From Micractinium sp. NFX-FRZ (lineage: Eukaryota; Chlorophyta; Trebouxiophyceae; Chlorellales; Chlorellaceae), in the NCBI GenBank assembly GCA_029339195.1, contig JAPTJF010000026.1:1-64000 (forward strand): 64,000 nt of DNA, given 5' to 3'. The translations under genes and the position numbers were made by a program. The notes beneath the pieces were generated by a model, which had not been told where the DNA came from, did not search any database, and was given only the letters and a program-made list of their open reading frames with translations. Below are positions 32,715 to 45,163 of this stretch, piece after piece. Every line of letters starts with the position of its first letter. Positions within the stretch are counted from its first letter, which is position 1.

Positions 32715-35700
32715 CTAGGCGTCAGCGGCGTCCTCGTGCAGCCGCTGCAGCGCCTCGGCTGCGCTGGGCCTGAGGGCGGGGTCGGGCGAGAGGCAGGCGT
32801 GGATCAACGCAAGCGCCGCCTGCATGCGACGGGGGGGAGGGACACAGGAAGCGGTGAGGGGCAGGGAGTCACAGGCAGGCGTGGATCGGCGCCGGTGCCG
32901 CCTGCATGCGATGGGGAGGAGGGGCGAGGAAGCGGTGGGGGAGGGGCGAGGCAGCGGTGGGGGACATAGCTGTGGGGGGATGTAGGCAAGGGCCCGGTGC
33001 CGCCTATGGCACTGCAGTCCGAGTGCTGTGCAGGGGGCAAGGCAGGCAGGCAGGCAGGTTGTGTGCAAAGCGGCCCATCAGCAGCACACCGGCATCGTGT
33101 TCCCCGACGGTGGCTGGCAACACCATTCCGCCCCCGGCCACCGTCCTCGCCCAACGACGTGCACCCTGCCCTGCCCTGCCAGCACCCCGCACCTGGGAGC
33201 ACTGTGTGGGCACATGGGGCAGGCGCCAGCCGTCCCGCTTGACGACCAGCACCTGCGTCGTCAGCTCAATCAGCAGCACGCCAAAGCTGCACAGGCGCGC
33301 ACGCGTGTGTTTGAAGCAGCCGCAGCGTCAGTTGGCCAGCATAGCGTGGGATGCAACAAAGTGTGCCGGGCGGGGGCAAGGGGTCTGCGAGCTTCCCAAG
33401 CACCAGGCCCAAAGGGCACTCCATGCTCCACACTTTGCCAGAGCATCTGCCTCAAGCCTAGGACTCACGCATCCCCGCAATGCAGGAACCGAAGGGCAGA
33501 ACAATGCGGCCCACGGTCGGGACGCGTCCCCGAGGCAGGCACAGAAAGCAAAGCATGGGGGGCAAGCACTGCTGGCGTGGCGTGCCATGCTTGCCCCCTG
33601 CCCCCCCCCCCCCATGCTTGCCTGTACAGGTCAGCCGCCAGCGTGCAGCGTCCGCCCAGCAGCTGCTCGGGGGCGGCGTGTGTGTAGGTGCATCCCACCA
33701 CGGAGCGTGCCTGGCTGCCCACCGCCCTCGACATGCCCAGGTCGCTGATGCAGGCGCGCAGGTCTGCCGTCAGCAGCACGTTGCTGCAGGGGCGGAGGAG
33801 GGCCAGGTGGGGACGTGGGGCGGGGCAGCTGGGGCGGGGGCAGGTGGGGATGTGCGTCGGGGGAGCAGGAGCAGGGCTGGCCTAGCGCTGGTGCAACTCC
33901 GACAGCACAGGTGGTTTGTCCAACTCTTCATTTCAGAGCATTCAACCCCTCCAATATGAAGCTGGAGCCCTTCGGGGTGGCGCTCAGTGACGTTACTAGA
34001 ATAGGATTCCAAAGGGGGGGGTAGGCTGCAAGAGGGCGACTACCTTCCAGTCCTCTCAAGCAGCTAGCTTCCTCACAACCCTGCCTCTGCCCTGGCTCAC
34101 CTTGACTTGATGTCGTTGTGCTGCACGCCTGCCCGGGTGTGCAGGAAGTGCAGGCCTTGAGCCACATCCATCGCCACCTGGCGCCCCCTGCACAGCACGC
34201 AAAGCAGGGCCGGGCAGCGTGTCGAGCGAAAGACGCAGGTCGGCCACTGGCCGGCCTGGCAGCGCGGTGCTGCCGAAACCGTGCAAAGAGGCAGGGGTGT
34301 GGATCGGAGTAGCACATCGTGTCTCAGGAGCCACAGCTGCTGCTGCTGCTGCTGCTGCCCGCTACTGCTGCCCCCCAATGCCACCGCTGCTGGCGCACCC
34401 ACCCTGCTTGCCAGTGCAGCCGCTGCCGGGTGCCCGTCTGTTGCAGGGCGGTGCGCAGGTTGCCCCCCGGCATCAGCTCCATCACCATCACCAGCAGGCC
34501 ACCCTGCAGGGGGGCAGTTGGGTGCTCATGGTCTGGGTTAGTAGTTCACCAAAAGGTCGTTTTGGCAAGGGGAGAGAGGAGGTAGGTAGGGAAGGATTTC
34601 AGTTGCCTTGCAGGAGAGGTGCAAAGCATGTCAACAAGGAGACCGCCCCGAAGCACGACGCAGCAGAATGCAACACAGCACAGCACAGCACGGGCAGTGG
34701 CATCCGAGCTGCAGGCTGCATGCGGCGCCGCTTTGCCCGGCCCACCTTGACGGCCATCCCGTAGAGAGGCACGATGCGCTCGTGTGTGCTCCGGTGCAGC
34801 AGCGCCGCCTCGCACAGCCGCTGCAAGCTGCCCCCGGGGCGCAGCTCGACAACCTGCAGCGCATGGCAGAGCGGAGAGCAGCCTAACAACCAGTGGCAGA
34901 GCAGAGAGCAATATGCCTGGCTGCGCATGCCGTGGCCGCGAAGTCGTGCCTATGTGTGTGTGTGTGTGTGTGTGTGCGTTTCTGCCCCGCTATGCTGCAC
35001 ACCTGTCAAGACCACCACAGCAGCAGCCTGCCTCCCCAGCGTGCCGGCAGGCGTGCCAGCAACAGCAGCCCACCTTTGCCGCCACGTCAGAGCCGCCCAG
35101 CCTGCCCAGCATCACCACGCCGTGGCTCCCCTCCCCCAGCAGCACCGGCCGCCCGCCGTTGAACACAAACTGCACGGGAGCAGCGGGCAAGTGAAGTGCA
35201 GCTAAGGGCAAAGCACAGCTCGTATCAGTGGTGCGACCGAGCGGATGCATCACGCTGGCAGTGGTGCAGAGGGGGCACGCCATCCCATCCTTGCCAACAA
35301 CAGGTGGCGCACATGCAGGGAGGGCATGTGTGCAGGGAGGGCATGTGTGCAGGCAGGCAGGCAGGCAGGCAGGCGGGCAGTCACTCGCACGCAGGCATTG
35401 CGTGCAGGGCTGCCCCCCACCTCTAGCTGCCGCGACTGCATCTCAAGCGAGTGTGCCACCAAGTCCAGGCCCTGCTGGCTGCCTGGCAGCTGGCAGCCCT
35501 GCCTGAACCCTCTGACGGCTGGCTTGCCCACTCTCTCTGGCACCAGCGTGCCCTCTCCCTCTGCCTCCTCGGGGACCGCAGGCAGGGGGCCCAGCCGGTG
35601 CGGCAGCCCCAGCGGCAGCCCTGCCCCCGACAGCCGCGCCGCTCGCATGTCCCCGAGAGGCCACATGGCGCAGCCGCTGCCCACGCCGCCGCCCAGCTCA

Positions 35701-38700
35701 GCACACAGCAGCGCTGCGATGCGCTCGCGCAGGGGGCTGGCGTGGCTACTGCCCCCCGTCATCTCTGTGGCACACCACCCTCCTTCCTCGCTTGCTGCCG
35801 AGCCGTCTGCCCCCTGCCCATGCAGCAGCGTCTGCCGGTCGGGGTCGTGCCAGCCTGCTTGCTGGTGCGCCTGCGCCCGCCGCCGCCGCGACAGCAGGAA
35901 GCGGCCCGCCGCGCCCGTCGCCAGCAGGGCGCACAGGGGCAGCAGCGCCGCCAGGCTGGCAAGCAGCGGCCCGCCAGCTGGCGCAGAGTGGTCCGACACC
36001 GTGACGTGGTAGTTTGCACCGCCCAGGAACGCGCATGGCATGCCCTGGACCACGATTGACACGTCAATCCACCTGCAAGGCCAGCACAAAGCGGAGCCCG
36101 GAAATGAGCTCTCCCAGCGCGGCCCCTTGAGCACCAGCAGCCCCCCAGCGCAGCACCATCAGCGCCATCAAGCGGGGCAGCAAGTGGCAGCACCATCAAG
36201 CGGGGCAGCAAGCGTCAGCGCTATCAAGCGGGGCAGCGAGTGGCAGCCGCGCCTGCGCCACAACCGTGCCCACGGCGCTGCTTACAGATCCAGAGTGCTG
36301 GGGGCAAAGGGCGGCTGGCACCACGAGGGGGGCACGCTGCCCTGCACGCCCGTCGCCGCCAGCCACCTGCAGAGAGGGCGTGCATGGCAAGGGAGGGCCG
36401 GCGGAGTGAACAGTATTCACAAGTACTCCTTGCAGGGTGCCATGCATGAGAGGGGAGCCAGCCTGGCAGACCGTGGGCCCAACCCCGCGCTGCACCCTCA
36501 TCAGACTTTGCCTGCATGCTTAGAAGGGACCGGCTTGGGTTCACATACATCTAAAGCACTGCTGTCAGTCCATCTCGTGGGCTGGCCGTCGGCCACAGAG
36601 CCCCTCGGCGGCGGCAGGCGTGCACTCACAGGGATTGCAGATGCGCCCAAGGCAGGCTGGCAGGGAGGGTGCCCGTGAGCGCGGCATTGCCCGACACCCT
36701 GTACGACTCCAGGTGTGGCAGGGCACCGGGTGCCAGCCAGGCGGGCGGGAAGGCCGGGCCGGACAGCGAGTTGTTGTGCAGGAGAAGGGAGGAAGCCTGC
36801 ACCGAGATCGATGGTGGGGGGAGGGCGGCGAGAGCGGCGAGTTGAGAAGCGCAGCGGCGGCGGGTGCGTTCGGGGCGGGGCGGTGTGGGGCAGAGAGCGG
36901 CATCGCAGGGCTGGGGTGGCCTTGGGTGGTGCTCCTCCGCAAGCCAGCGCGTGCGCATGCCGGGGCAGGCACACATGGCACGTGGCATGGAGGCGTTACT
37001 GTAAAGGGCAGCATGTGCCTTTGGGTGGGAAGCTGAGCGGGCACTGCCGGGCGCTGGCATTGCCTGACTGCAGGCGGCTGTGTCGCCTGTGCTCACATTT
37101 GAGGCGGCCCAGGCCTCGGGTAGAGCTCCCGTGAAGCTGTTGCCTTGCAGCTGCGGGAGCAGGAGAAGGGGAGGCGAGCAGCGCTCTTGTGCGTGAGTGA
37201 GGCACAGGCAGCAGGCAGCCAACAGTGCTAGTAAGGCACAGGCTGTAAGGCAGGCAGACGTGCAGCAAGTGAGGCACAGGCAGCAGGCAGCCGGCAGTGC
37301 AACAAGTGAGGCACAGGCAGGCAGGCAGGCGGCATGCTGGCCACTGACCGACAGCTCCTCCAGCTTAGGGTGCTGCCCCAGCAGCTGCGGCGACAGCGTG
37401 CCCGTCAACCCCGAAAAGTCAATGCTCCTGCATTGTTCACATGGATTGTGGGAAGGGGCGGGAGAGGGGGCAGGGGCGTCGAGTCGGCAAGAGCAGGCCC
37501 ACACCACTACACCGGGTGCCATCCAAAAAATCCACCTCCATGCCGTGCCGAGACCCAGCGTGCCTCAGTAGGCGCTTGCGCCAGCAGCGCCGCCAGCAGG
37601 GCTCCCCTGAAACCTACGGCACTCAGCTGTTGTTTGGCACTCGACTACTGGCGCCCACAAACAAGCCCGGCCCCGGCCGGCCACTCACAGGGTCAGCAGG
37701 GAGGGGAAGCCGCCCTCCTGCCACGTCAGCGGCCCGCTGAGGTCCAGGCTCAGCAGGCTCAGCTCGCGCAGCGCTGGGAAGGCGCCGGGGGCGGCCCAAG
37801 TGCGGGGCAGGGTGCCGGTGCCTCCCCGCCGGGGCGCCCCCGCAGTGGCCAGCTCCCCACGCGGTATGACCCCAGCCACCGGCGCCAGCTTGGAGCTCTT
37901 TGTGGCTGCCCACCCAGCTCCCAGCACCGGGGGGGTGTTGACGATGGTGAGGCCGGTGAGGGTGCGGAAGCCGGCTGCCCACCCAGGCGGCAGCTGCCCC
38001 TCAACCCGCAGCTGCAGCGTCAGCTGGCGCAGCGCGGGCAGCACGCTTGGCGCGCTGCCCCAGCTGGGCGGCAGCGTGGAGTGCAGGCCGCGGAAGTCGA
38101 GGCGCAGGTCCTCCAGCCGGGGGAAGGCTCCCGGGGGGAAGGCGGGCAGCGGGGAGGCCAGGGAAATGCCCCCCAGCATCAGGCTGCACGGGAGGCGGGG
38201 CAGGAAGGGGAGGCAGGCGAAGGCAGGGCAGGGCGGTGAGGGCAGGCAGGCAGGGAGGCGGGGCATGACAAGGCGCACTCATGACGTGAGGCGCATTCCA
38301 GGTGCGCACGTGTGATATGCAGAGTGCACAGGGGCGGGTTGACCGGGTCAGGACGGGGGGACGGGATGCACACTCACGTCTGCAGCTGCGGGAATGCGCC
38401 CCTTGCCGTCCACTCAGGGGGGATGCCCGGCCAGGCGTGCCGCACATAGTGCATCAAGTGCAGCACCCGTAGCTGCTGCAGCGCTGCCAGCTCGGGTAGC
38501 AGCGGGCCGCCTGCCGTGGCATTCAGGGTGTCTTCGGAGACCGAAGCCCTCACATTGGCGAGGGTGCTGCATGGAGCGGGTGGGCAGGGTGGGCAGGGTG
38601 GACAGGCGGGTGGGTGGGTGGGTGGGGTGGGTTGACATCATGCAAACGAGGGCTTGCCAGTGCTCCCTGCGGCCCGCTCTTCACTTGTGTCACTTCAGCT

Positions 38701-39094
38701 CAAGAAGGGCAGCCGCCCAGCTGCCCCGCTCCCGCCCACGGAGCTCACATTTCAGTGACGCGCTTCTGGGGGTCGCAGGCGACGCCGCTCCACTGGCAGG
38801 GGTGCAGGTGCGAGGCGGGGTGCCACCCCCGGTAGGGGGCGCCCCACAGCGGGTCGCTGGCATGCAGCACGTGCCGGAGGCGCAGCAGCACCGCTGCATC
38901 CGCCTCCGCCTCTGCAAGGGGGGGAAGCGAGGGGTTGTGGCATGGTAAATCGGAGACCTGAGCCTCTGAGATTGTCCCGGCGTGGGTCAGCACCCAACCG
39001 CAGCCCCACCTGTGGCGCCAGCGGCGGCGCCAACGACCGTCACCGCCACGGTCAGGGCGGCGGCGGCGGCCACTAGTGCCGCAGCAGCCCGCAT
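32715..39094 (-). CDS. LRR receptor-like protein kinase, 16 exons
   Basis: Exons (minus): 39094-39010, 38911-38749, 38566-38378, 38183-37689, 37427-37349, 37150-37097, 36796-36630, 36366-36286, 36072-35421, 35169-35074, 34853-34746, 34503-34403, 34187-34101, 33783-33622, 33286-33193 and 32819-32715 (905 residues). Domain order is an Ala/Val-rich signal peptide (1-28), an LRRNT-like cap with PCQWSGVACDPQKRVTEI, irregular leucine-rich repeats to about 440, and one membrane segment (LLASLAALLPLCALLATGAA) followed by SRRRR. A linker leads to a kinase domain (655-905) with GEGSHGVV, VAAK, HNDIKSSNVLL, SDLGMSR and DLYSFGVLLIEL. HRD is altered to HND but the catalytic Asp remains. The intron after 33622 starts with GC. 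The family senses extracellular signals; the ligand is unknown. This plant-like layout is rare in chlorophytes. Confidence 0.9.
32791..32915 (-). repeat. Copy of the last LRR kinase exon start
   Basis: AGGCAGGCGTGGATC....GCCGCCTGCATGCGA occurs at the true acceptor (32791-32829) and again at 32873-32911 in the upstream intron. The offset is 82 bp. Confidence 0.82.
34952..34977. repeat. (TG)n microsatellite
   Basis: Dinucleotide run in an intron of the LRR kinase gene. Likely length-variable. Confidence 0.9.
36167..36247. repeat. 28-bp tandem repeat, three copies
   Basis: ATCAAGCGGGGCAGC begins units at 36167, 36195 and 36223, exactly 28 bp apart. A partial unit precedes them. The array lies within the LRR kinase intron between exons 8 and 9. 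Confidence 0.88.
37193..37330. repeat. Imperfect tandem repeat in LRR kinase intron
   Basis: GTGAGGCACAGGCAGCAGGC and related units recur about three times and end in a CAGG run. They are confined to the intron between 37349 and 37150. Confidence 0.75.
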
Positions 39095-40328
39095 GCAGCT
39101 GCAGCCGGCTTGGTGCCCACGTCGCGGGGCGTGTGAGTGCTCGCGCTAAAGCATAGGGCTGCGGGCCGGCAGAACAGGAGGGACACTTTTGGAGGCGCTG
39201 GCAGGGACAGGGGTGGCCGACTCCGGAGCCCCCGGTCGCCCTCAAGGACCGCGCATGCAGCTGAGAGAGCGCTGGATTGGGCAATTATGGACGTGCCCTC
39301 TAGCTGGAATGTCGTACAGGGACCTCTTAAGAAAAGTTGGGACTATTGCTGCAGTGGCAGGTTTATCTTCAAACCTACAGAGCTGCGCGTACATGTCTCG
39401 ATCCGCCATGGCAGCAATGCAGCGAGGGCGCCGACCGCAAAGAGAGACTGGAGAGTGGCGGGCGTCTACCTGCCGCCTGCCGCCAGTGCGCCCCGGGGGT
39501 CCCGCTGTGCCAGCCCACGCTGGTCTGCCCATGTCGGTGTAGGCACCCTGCCTGGCTCTGAGCCGTGCGCTCGCTGCCAAGGGGTGCTAAGTTGTGTGGA
39601 AAGGGTGCCGTGCATCACGCTGCGTTTCCGCCAGCAGGCTACAATGCAAGGGGCTGCGGGAGCATAAGGCGACGTTTTGTGTCTGGGTAGCGCAGTGCAT
39701 CTCCACGCCCACCCCCAACTGCCTGTGCCAGAGCCCCCATCGCACAGTACCTCTCCCAATGCTACAAACTTCGTTGCGACACGCTTTGCCCTCCGCCCTG
39801 CCCCATGAGACCTCTGCTGGCCCCCGGCGGGCTCAAAGTGTTGGTTGGTCAATTGCCACACGAGAGCAGGCCCAGAGGGCACAATGTCGGGTACGCAGGC
39901 CCCAACACGTGATCCCACGAATCCCACGCTGTCCGAGGCTGGTGTCCTGCATGTGAAGCGGGCAAGCCAACTCAACTCGCTGCTTGTTGAGCATGTTACA
40001 ACGGCGCTGTTGGCGACAAACAAGATGTTGGCAGTGCGATGCAAACGAACGGCAAAACGTTTGCACAAAGGGGCATCTGTGGAGAGGCAGAGATGAGAGT
40101 ACAGGAGGGCAGAGGCCACGGGGAAGCTGAGTAGGCGTGCGCACGCAGCAAGCAGGGCAGTAAACAGAGGCGGCAAAGCTAGTACTGTACACAGAGCAGG
40201 GGGGCAGCGCGTGTGCAGGACAGGCGGGCAGGGAACAGGGGGCAGGGCTGCACAGCGGATGCCAGGTGGCACCAACAAAGAGGAGGGGTCGTGGTGCCAG
40301 CAGCAACGGGGTCAACGTGCAGCAGCAT
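39095..40328. other. Intergenic region upstream of the LRR kinase
   Basis: 1.2 kb between the LRR kinase start and the PLC-like stop. It should hold the kinase promoter and the PLC-like 3' UTR. I see no conserved coding sequence. Confidence 0.55.
39996..40000 (-). terminator. Possible TGTAA poly(A) signal, PLC-like gene
   Basis: Minus-strand TGTAA lies about 330 nt after the stop, and no closer copy was seen. Confidence 0.35.
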
Positions 40329-43300
40329 TCACTCCGCATCCAGCGCCTGGTACAGCGGCTCCCGCCGCCGGCGCATCACCAGCCTGCGCCCCGCCACCAG
40401 CGCCGTCACCACCAGCGCCAGCGCCGCCGCCGCGCCCGCCGCGGGCAGCGCTGCATGCAGCAGCACGCGCCGCCGGTTGGTCGGCTGCGGCTGCTGCCGC
40501 TCCGCTGGCCAGCCGTCTGTGCTCCACTCGGGGCCGTGCACCGGCAGCCAGGCGGCCTCGTGCCCCGCACCCTGCAGGGCCGCCGCCAGCAAGTAGTTCT
40601 CCCGCGGGTGGCGGGGCAGGTCGTACTGCGTGCCAGGCGGGCAGCTGCCGCGCGCCAGGCTGGCATCCAGCACCCACCCGCCATCCGCAGCATCCAGGCT
40701 GGCATCCGTCCGGCGGCAGGCAGAGGGCAGCTCGGGCATGCCGCAGGGCACGGCGCGCCAGCGGCCGTCGCTGGCGCTCAGCACGCCGCAGTTGGCGGCA
40801 GGGGCGGCCACGCTGCGCCCTGCAACCACTCCAGCTGCCGCTGCTGCCGCTGATGCTGCTGTTGATGATGAAAGCACCCTCGCCTGCAGGCGGGCGTCCT
40901 GGCTGAGGGTGGTGTCATAGGGGTGGCCGGGCGCCCAGGTCCAGATGGCTGCTGCCGCCCTGGTGGGGACGAGGAGGTCGGGGGAGGGCATGTTGAGGCC
41001 GCATCCGATGACCTGCACACACGGGTTGGGGAAGGGGCATGTGAGTGGTTGAGTAAAGTAGGGGAGGGTGAGCGTGAGCAGCAGAGCAGCCATCACTGCA
41101 CAGAGGTAAGCCGCATGCGCGCATGGAACCTGCCCTGCACCAGCCGCCACCCCCTCCGCGGAGCTACGCAGCATGGGCGCAGCTCAGCGCAGCACAGCGC
41201 TGCGCAGCATGGAACCTGCCCCGCACCAGCCAAGCACCCCCTCCACCCCTCACTGGGCGTCCTCCCACCGCAGAGCGCACCGGCGGCAGCGTGAACTCGT
41301 CCCACACCGGCTCGTTGCTCCCCTTCCACACAAACTCGCAGGACAGGGGGCCGTACTGCAGCTCGCAGCTGATCACGCGCGTCAGCAGGCCGTCAAACAG
41401 CGGGCGCGGCTGCACAGAGGGCGGGCGGGGCGGGGCACAGCGGTAGTAGGTCGACGACCGTGCCGGGAACCAGACAGAGCAAGGCGGGATGCGGTTGGCA
41501 AGCCACGATTGCTGGACGTGCCCCTGTGGGCTGGACAATCCAGCAATCCAGCACGTGGGGCCACGGCAGGCGCAGCGCAAGGGGTGGGCAGGGCGGGGGC
41601 GGTGCGGCGGTGGGTGGGGTGGGTGGAGGGGCAGGACAAGCACGCGGGCAACAGCAGAAATACCAACCTACAGCACACAGCACAAGCAGCCAGGCTGGGA
41701 ACCACGCACCTGGATGACGTCGGCGTTGACCTGGCAGGCGGGCACCCCGTCCAGGCTGGCCAGCGGCGGCTCGTTCCACCCGCACAGCGTGGCGTCGCGG
41801 CTGAACACCAGCGGCTGCATCTCCTCCCCATAGTCGGTGCCGCTCACAAACAGCACGCGCTTGCCCGCCGCCAGCATCTGCATGGCACACAGGTGGGGGC
41901 AGCCCATGGAATACAGTTACAAGGCCTGCCTTTCTCACAGGAGCGTGTGGGCGACGCAATGGAGGTGGTGGCGGGGCAGGTGGAAGTGGGAGCTAGCGGG
42001 CACAGGCAGGAAGGCAGGACAGGCGGGCGCAGGCAGGACAGGCAGCGCATGGGGAAGGTGGCCTGCAGAGCCAACTGGAGCGCAAGGCATACAGGGCATA
42101 ACTCCAGCAGGCCGCACAGCATGCTCGTGTGCAGCGTGACCTGCACATGCCCCCGCCGGCCCTGCCCCCGCAACTTTCCCACCCTGTGCAGACTGACTGA
42201 CTGGCTCTCCATCAGCCCCTGCACATGCTCCTTGCGCTGGCCCACGGCTGCCCAACCCAGGCACTGCCCCACCTGCTGCTGCGTGGGCCAGCTGCCCCCG
42301 GCGGCGGCCAGGTCGTCCGTGCCGTAGATCCAGCTGCGCGGGAAGATGCTCAGCACGTCGTCCAGCAGCCGCCCCACCACGCCCTGCAGAGCGGGCGGGC
42401 GGGAGGGCGTAAGTGCAGGCGTTGAGGCAGGCCTCATGGCAGGCACGGTCGCGGGCTAGGGGCCTGCGCTTGGGCAGGCAGACCTGGCTGCCAGACGCGG
42501 CACCTAGCCCTGCACGCCTCGCTCTGCCGTGCTAGCTGCACCGCCCTGCAGCGGGCCGCCGCACGGCGCGCCTGTAATCACTAAAGTCGCTCGTCACCTA
42601 CGCAGACCACCCAACTCCCACCCACCCATGTCTGCAGGTTGGCCTGGTCGTCAAAGTAGAGGATGACAAACTCGTCCTCGTTGCCCGGCGCATCCATCCA
42701 GTCCTTGACCTCCTGCAGCAGGGCAGGGCAGGGCGGGGCAGAGGGGAGGACATGAGACGTGAGACGTGCCGTCTGCCTGCGCTGCTTGTTGCTGGGCCCA
42801 CACTTGACACCGTGCAGGCAGCCGCCAGCTGCCGCCTGCTTTGGGAGCACAGGCCAGCGCCGCGTTGCACGGCGCAGCCCCCGCCCAGCCCAGCGCTGCC
42901 CATGCACGGCCCCGCCCCCGCCCAGCACAGCGCAGCAAATGGCACAGCACAGTGCGGCACACCTCATGCGCGTGCCAATGCACCCCCCAGCCCACCTACC
43001 TGCATCGCATTCGTGAGCAGGCGCTGGTCTGAGGAGGGGATGGAGGAGAGGGAGGGCTCGCAGCCCAGCGTCTCGGTGTCCCACCGAATGTTCTTGTGCA
43101 GCAGCTTGAGCACAAAGTTGAGGGCGTCGACGATCTTGTTGAGGGCGGGGACGTGCAGGCCGCCGCAGTGGGCGATGCGCAAGATGCCGCCAACCTGAGC
43201 GGGGTGGGGCGGTGTGGGAGGGGGGTGAGGAGGGCAGGAGTTGGCGGCGATGACGTGACGGACACGGCAGGGGCTGAGGGCAAGCGGGGCTGGGCAGCGT

Positions 43301-44746
43301 GGCAGGCAGGCGCGGGCGACGCAGGGAGCGGCGGGATGGCGGGCAGATTGCAGGTGACAGCAAGTCAGCCAAAGCACAGAACCCCACACCTTTCAATGAA
43401 GGCCAGCCTTCCAGCACCGCTGTCCTCCTGTCCCAGCTGCACCCCACCCCCCTCACCCAGTGCGTGTCCAGCTCCAGGGAGCGCACCCCCAGGTTGAGCT
43501 GGTCGGTCAGGCTCAGCAGCTGGTTGGCGGTGTTCAGGGGGGCGCCGCTGAAGTCGTGCAGCGCCCACTTGATGTACTTGAAGAAGCCTGGGGGCGGGTG
43601 GGTGGGTGGGTGGGTGGAAGGGTGGAAGGGTGGGGGCGGGAAGACAAATGAGCATTGTGTGTAGGGTAGACAGGCCTCACCCCATGTGCTTGCTGGCAGT
43701 CACATGAAGACGCAGGAGGGCGGGTGGTGGAGTCGTGAATTTGGGCAGCAAAGCAAGCGCTGAGCAGCAGCTGCTGCGGGCAGGGGCACTCGACCCCTCA
43801 ATTGTAATCCACTCAGGCGCCTGCCAGCACCCATGAACCGCCACTTTGCCACCCAGAAATAGCAGCAACTATCCAAACATGGGAAGATGAACCCCCGATC
43901 GAGACGCGGGACATCATGTTTAAAGCTTCCCCGTCGCACGCCGCATCCGTCCGCCAGCCACCTGCCCACCACACCACCCTGCCGCCACCTGGCAATTTTG
44001 AATAACGTAGAATACACTTTGCAAGGTAGGGAAAACACGAAAGCTTCCGGGCAGCAGCCTCACCCTGAAAGTACTCGTCCAGCACGCCGTATCCATCTGC
44101 CAGCGAGATGGCCGAGTTGTGCGTGCCCAGCAGGCTGGCGTAGCACAGCGGCAGCGTCTGCACCAGCCGCGTCTGCTGCCGGATGGCGTGCGCCAGCCAG
44201 GGGTCGACCGACACGCTGCCGCGTGCGCACACGTCCACGCACTGGTCCCCCTCGCACCTGCAGGCGGCGGGGGGTGCGGCGGCGGCAGCGGCAGCGGCGG
44301 CGGGCGAGGTGCAGGAGCTTCATGAAGGGTGTGGTTGTGCGTCTGCCCCTGTGAAAGGCCGAATCGGCTGCTCACCACTACTGATACTGGATGCCGCGAG
44401 CAGCAGCAGGGAGCAACTGCGTGCAGTCCCTACTGGTGGCCCACGCTACTCACCGCTGCACCACGGTGCAGTTCACGCCGGCAGGCACGCCGGTGCGGCG
44501 CAGCGCCTGCAGGCCGCCCACCGGCTGTGCGCGCCCGTCGCTACCGCCCTCTGGCCAGCAGATGTAGGGGAGCAGCTCCCGCTCAGCGGCAGTGAGGTTG
44601 AGGCCCGCCACTGGCACTGCCGAAGCGCAGCGCTGCTCCGGCAGTGGGCTGGCTGAGAAGAGGGGCTGTGGGGGCTCTGTCATTTCTGCACCAGCAATTG
44701 CCAGCGCCGAGGCCAGCGCCAGAGCCAGGAGGAGGAAGCGCGCCAT
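40329..44746 (-). CDS. PLC-like phosphodiesterase, secreted or membrane-anchored, 9 exons
   Basis: Exons (minus): 44746-44454, 44257-44064, 43587-43457, 43194-43000, 42712-42626, 42383-42273, 41877-41710, 41409-41281 and 41012-40329 (663 residues). A hydrophobic signal peptide (MARFLLLALALASALAIAGA) is followed by a Cys-containing segment and a TIM-barrel like the PI-PLC X domain. The barrel shows LLGTHNSAIS with the first catalytic His (about 143), VRSLELDTHW, LRIAHCGGLH with the second His (about 215), FVILYFDDQ and VLFVSGTDYGEEM. The C-terminus has a membrane segment (AAGAAAALALVVTALVAGRR) and then basic residues. The family hydrolyses phosphodiester bonds in phosphoinositides or related lipids. 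The substrate and the residues needed for calcium or product specificity cannot be assigned here. Several Cys pairs fit an extracellular or lumenal domain. Confidence 0.85.
41121..41244. repeat. Intron-only tandem duplication, 86-bp offset
   Basis: GCATGGAACCTGCCCTGCAC (41121) recurs at 41207 as GCATGGAACCTGCCCCGCAC, both followed by a CACCCCCTCC tract. It lies wholly within an intron of the PLC-like gene. Confidence 0.85.
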
Positions 44747-45163
44747 CTTTTGGTCGCGGTGTTTGTGAGTCGGGGGGTGCAATCTAGCAAGGCCACCAGG
44801 CCCGCCTAGTGGATGCGGAAAGCTGCTTGTTGCGGAAGGCACAGGCGGGTGACTCGTTGGTTTGACGCACAGCACAGCATGCCCTACTTGTGTGCATTTG
44901 CGGTCTTCTTTTGCTCTGCACTGCATTCCATCAATCCGGATTCCACCTCCGACATTCCTGCTGCGACATTCCTGCTGCTGTCGAGCAGCTGCAGCAATCC
45001 CGTTGACCCGCAGTCCCGCTGTCGGCAGTCCATTGCCCCGGCCCTTGGAGCCGCTCCCTACAACTGCCTGCAGTCAGAGGAGAGTAGAGGAGCGCAGCAA
45101 CAGCTCTGACAGACCGTACAGGCTGCACCAACAGTTCACACAGCCATCCCGCCCGCTCCAAAG
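44747..45163. promoter_or_regulatory. Divergent promoter region of PLC-like gene and IFT88
   Basis: 417 bp between two divergent start codons. It includes a repeated GACATTCCTGCTGC pair near 44952-44980. No specific cilia-type regulatory motif was identified by eye. Confidence 0.4.

Noticed and set aside
39095..40328. Search for tRNA or other RNA genes in the larger gaps
   Set aside because: No cloverleaf with the conserved T-loop sequence was seen by eye. A covariance-model search was not possible.
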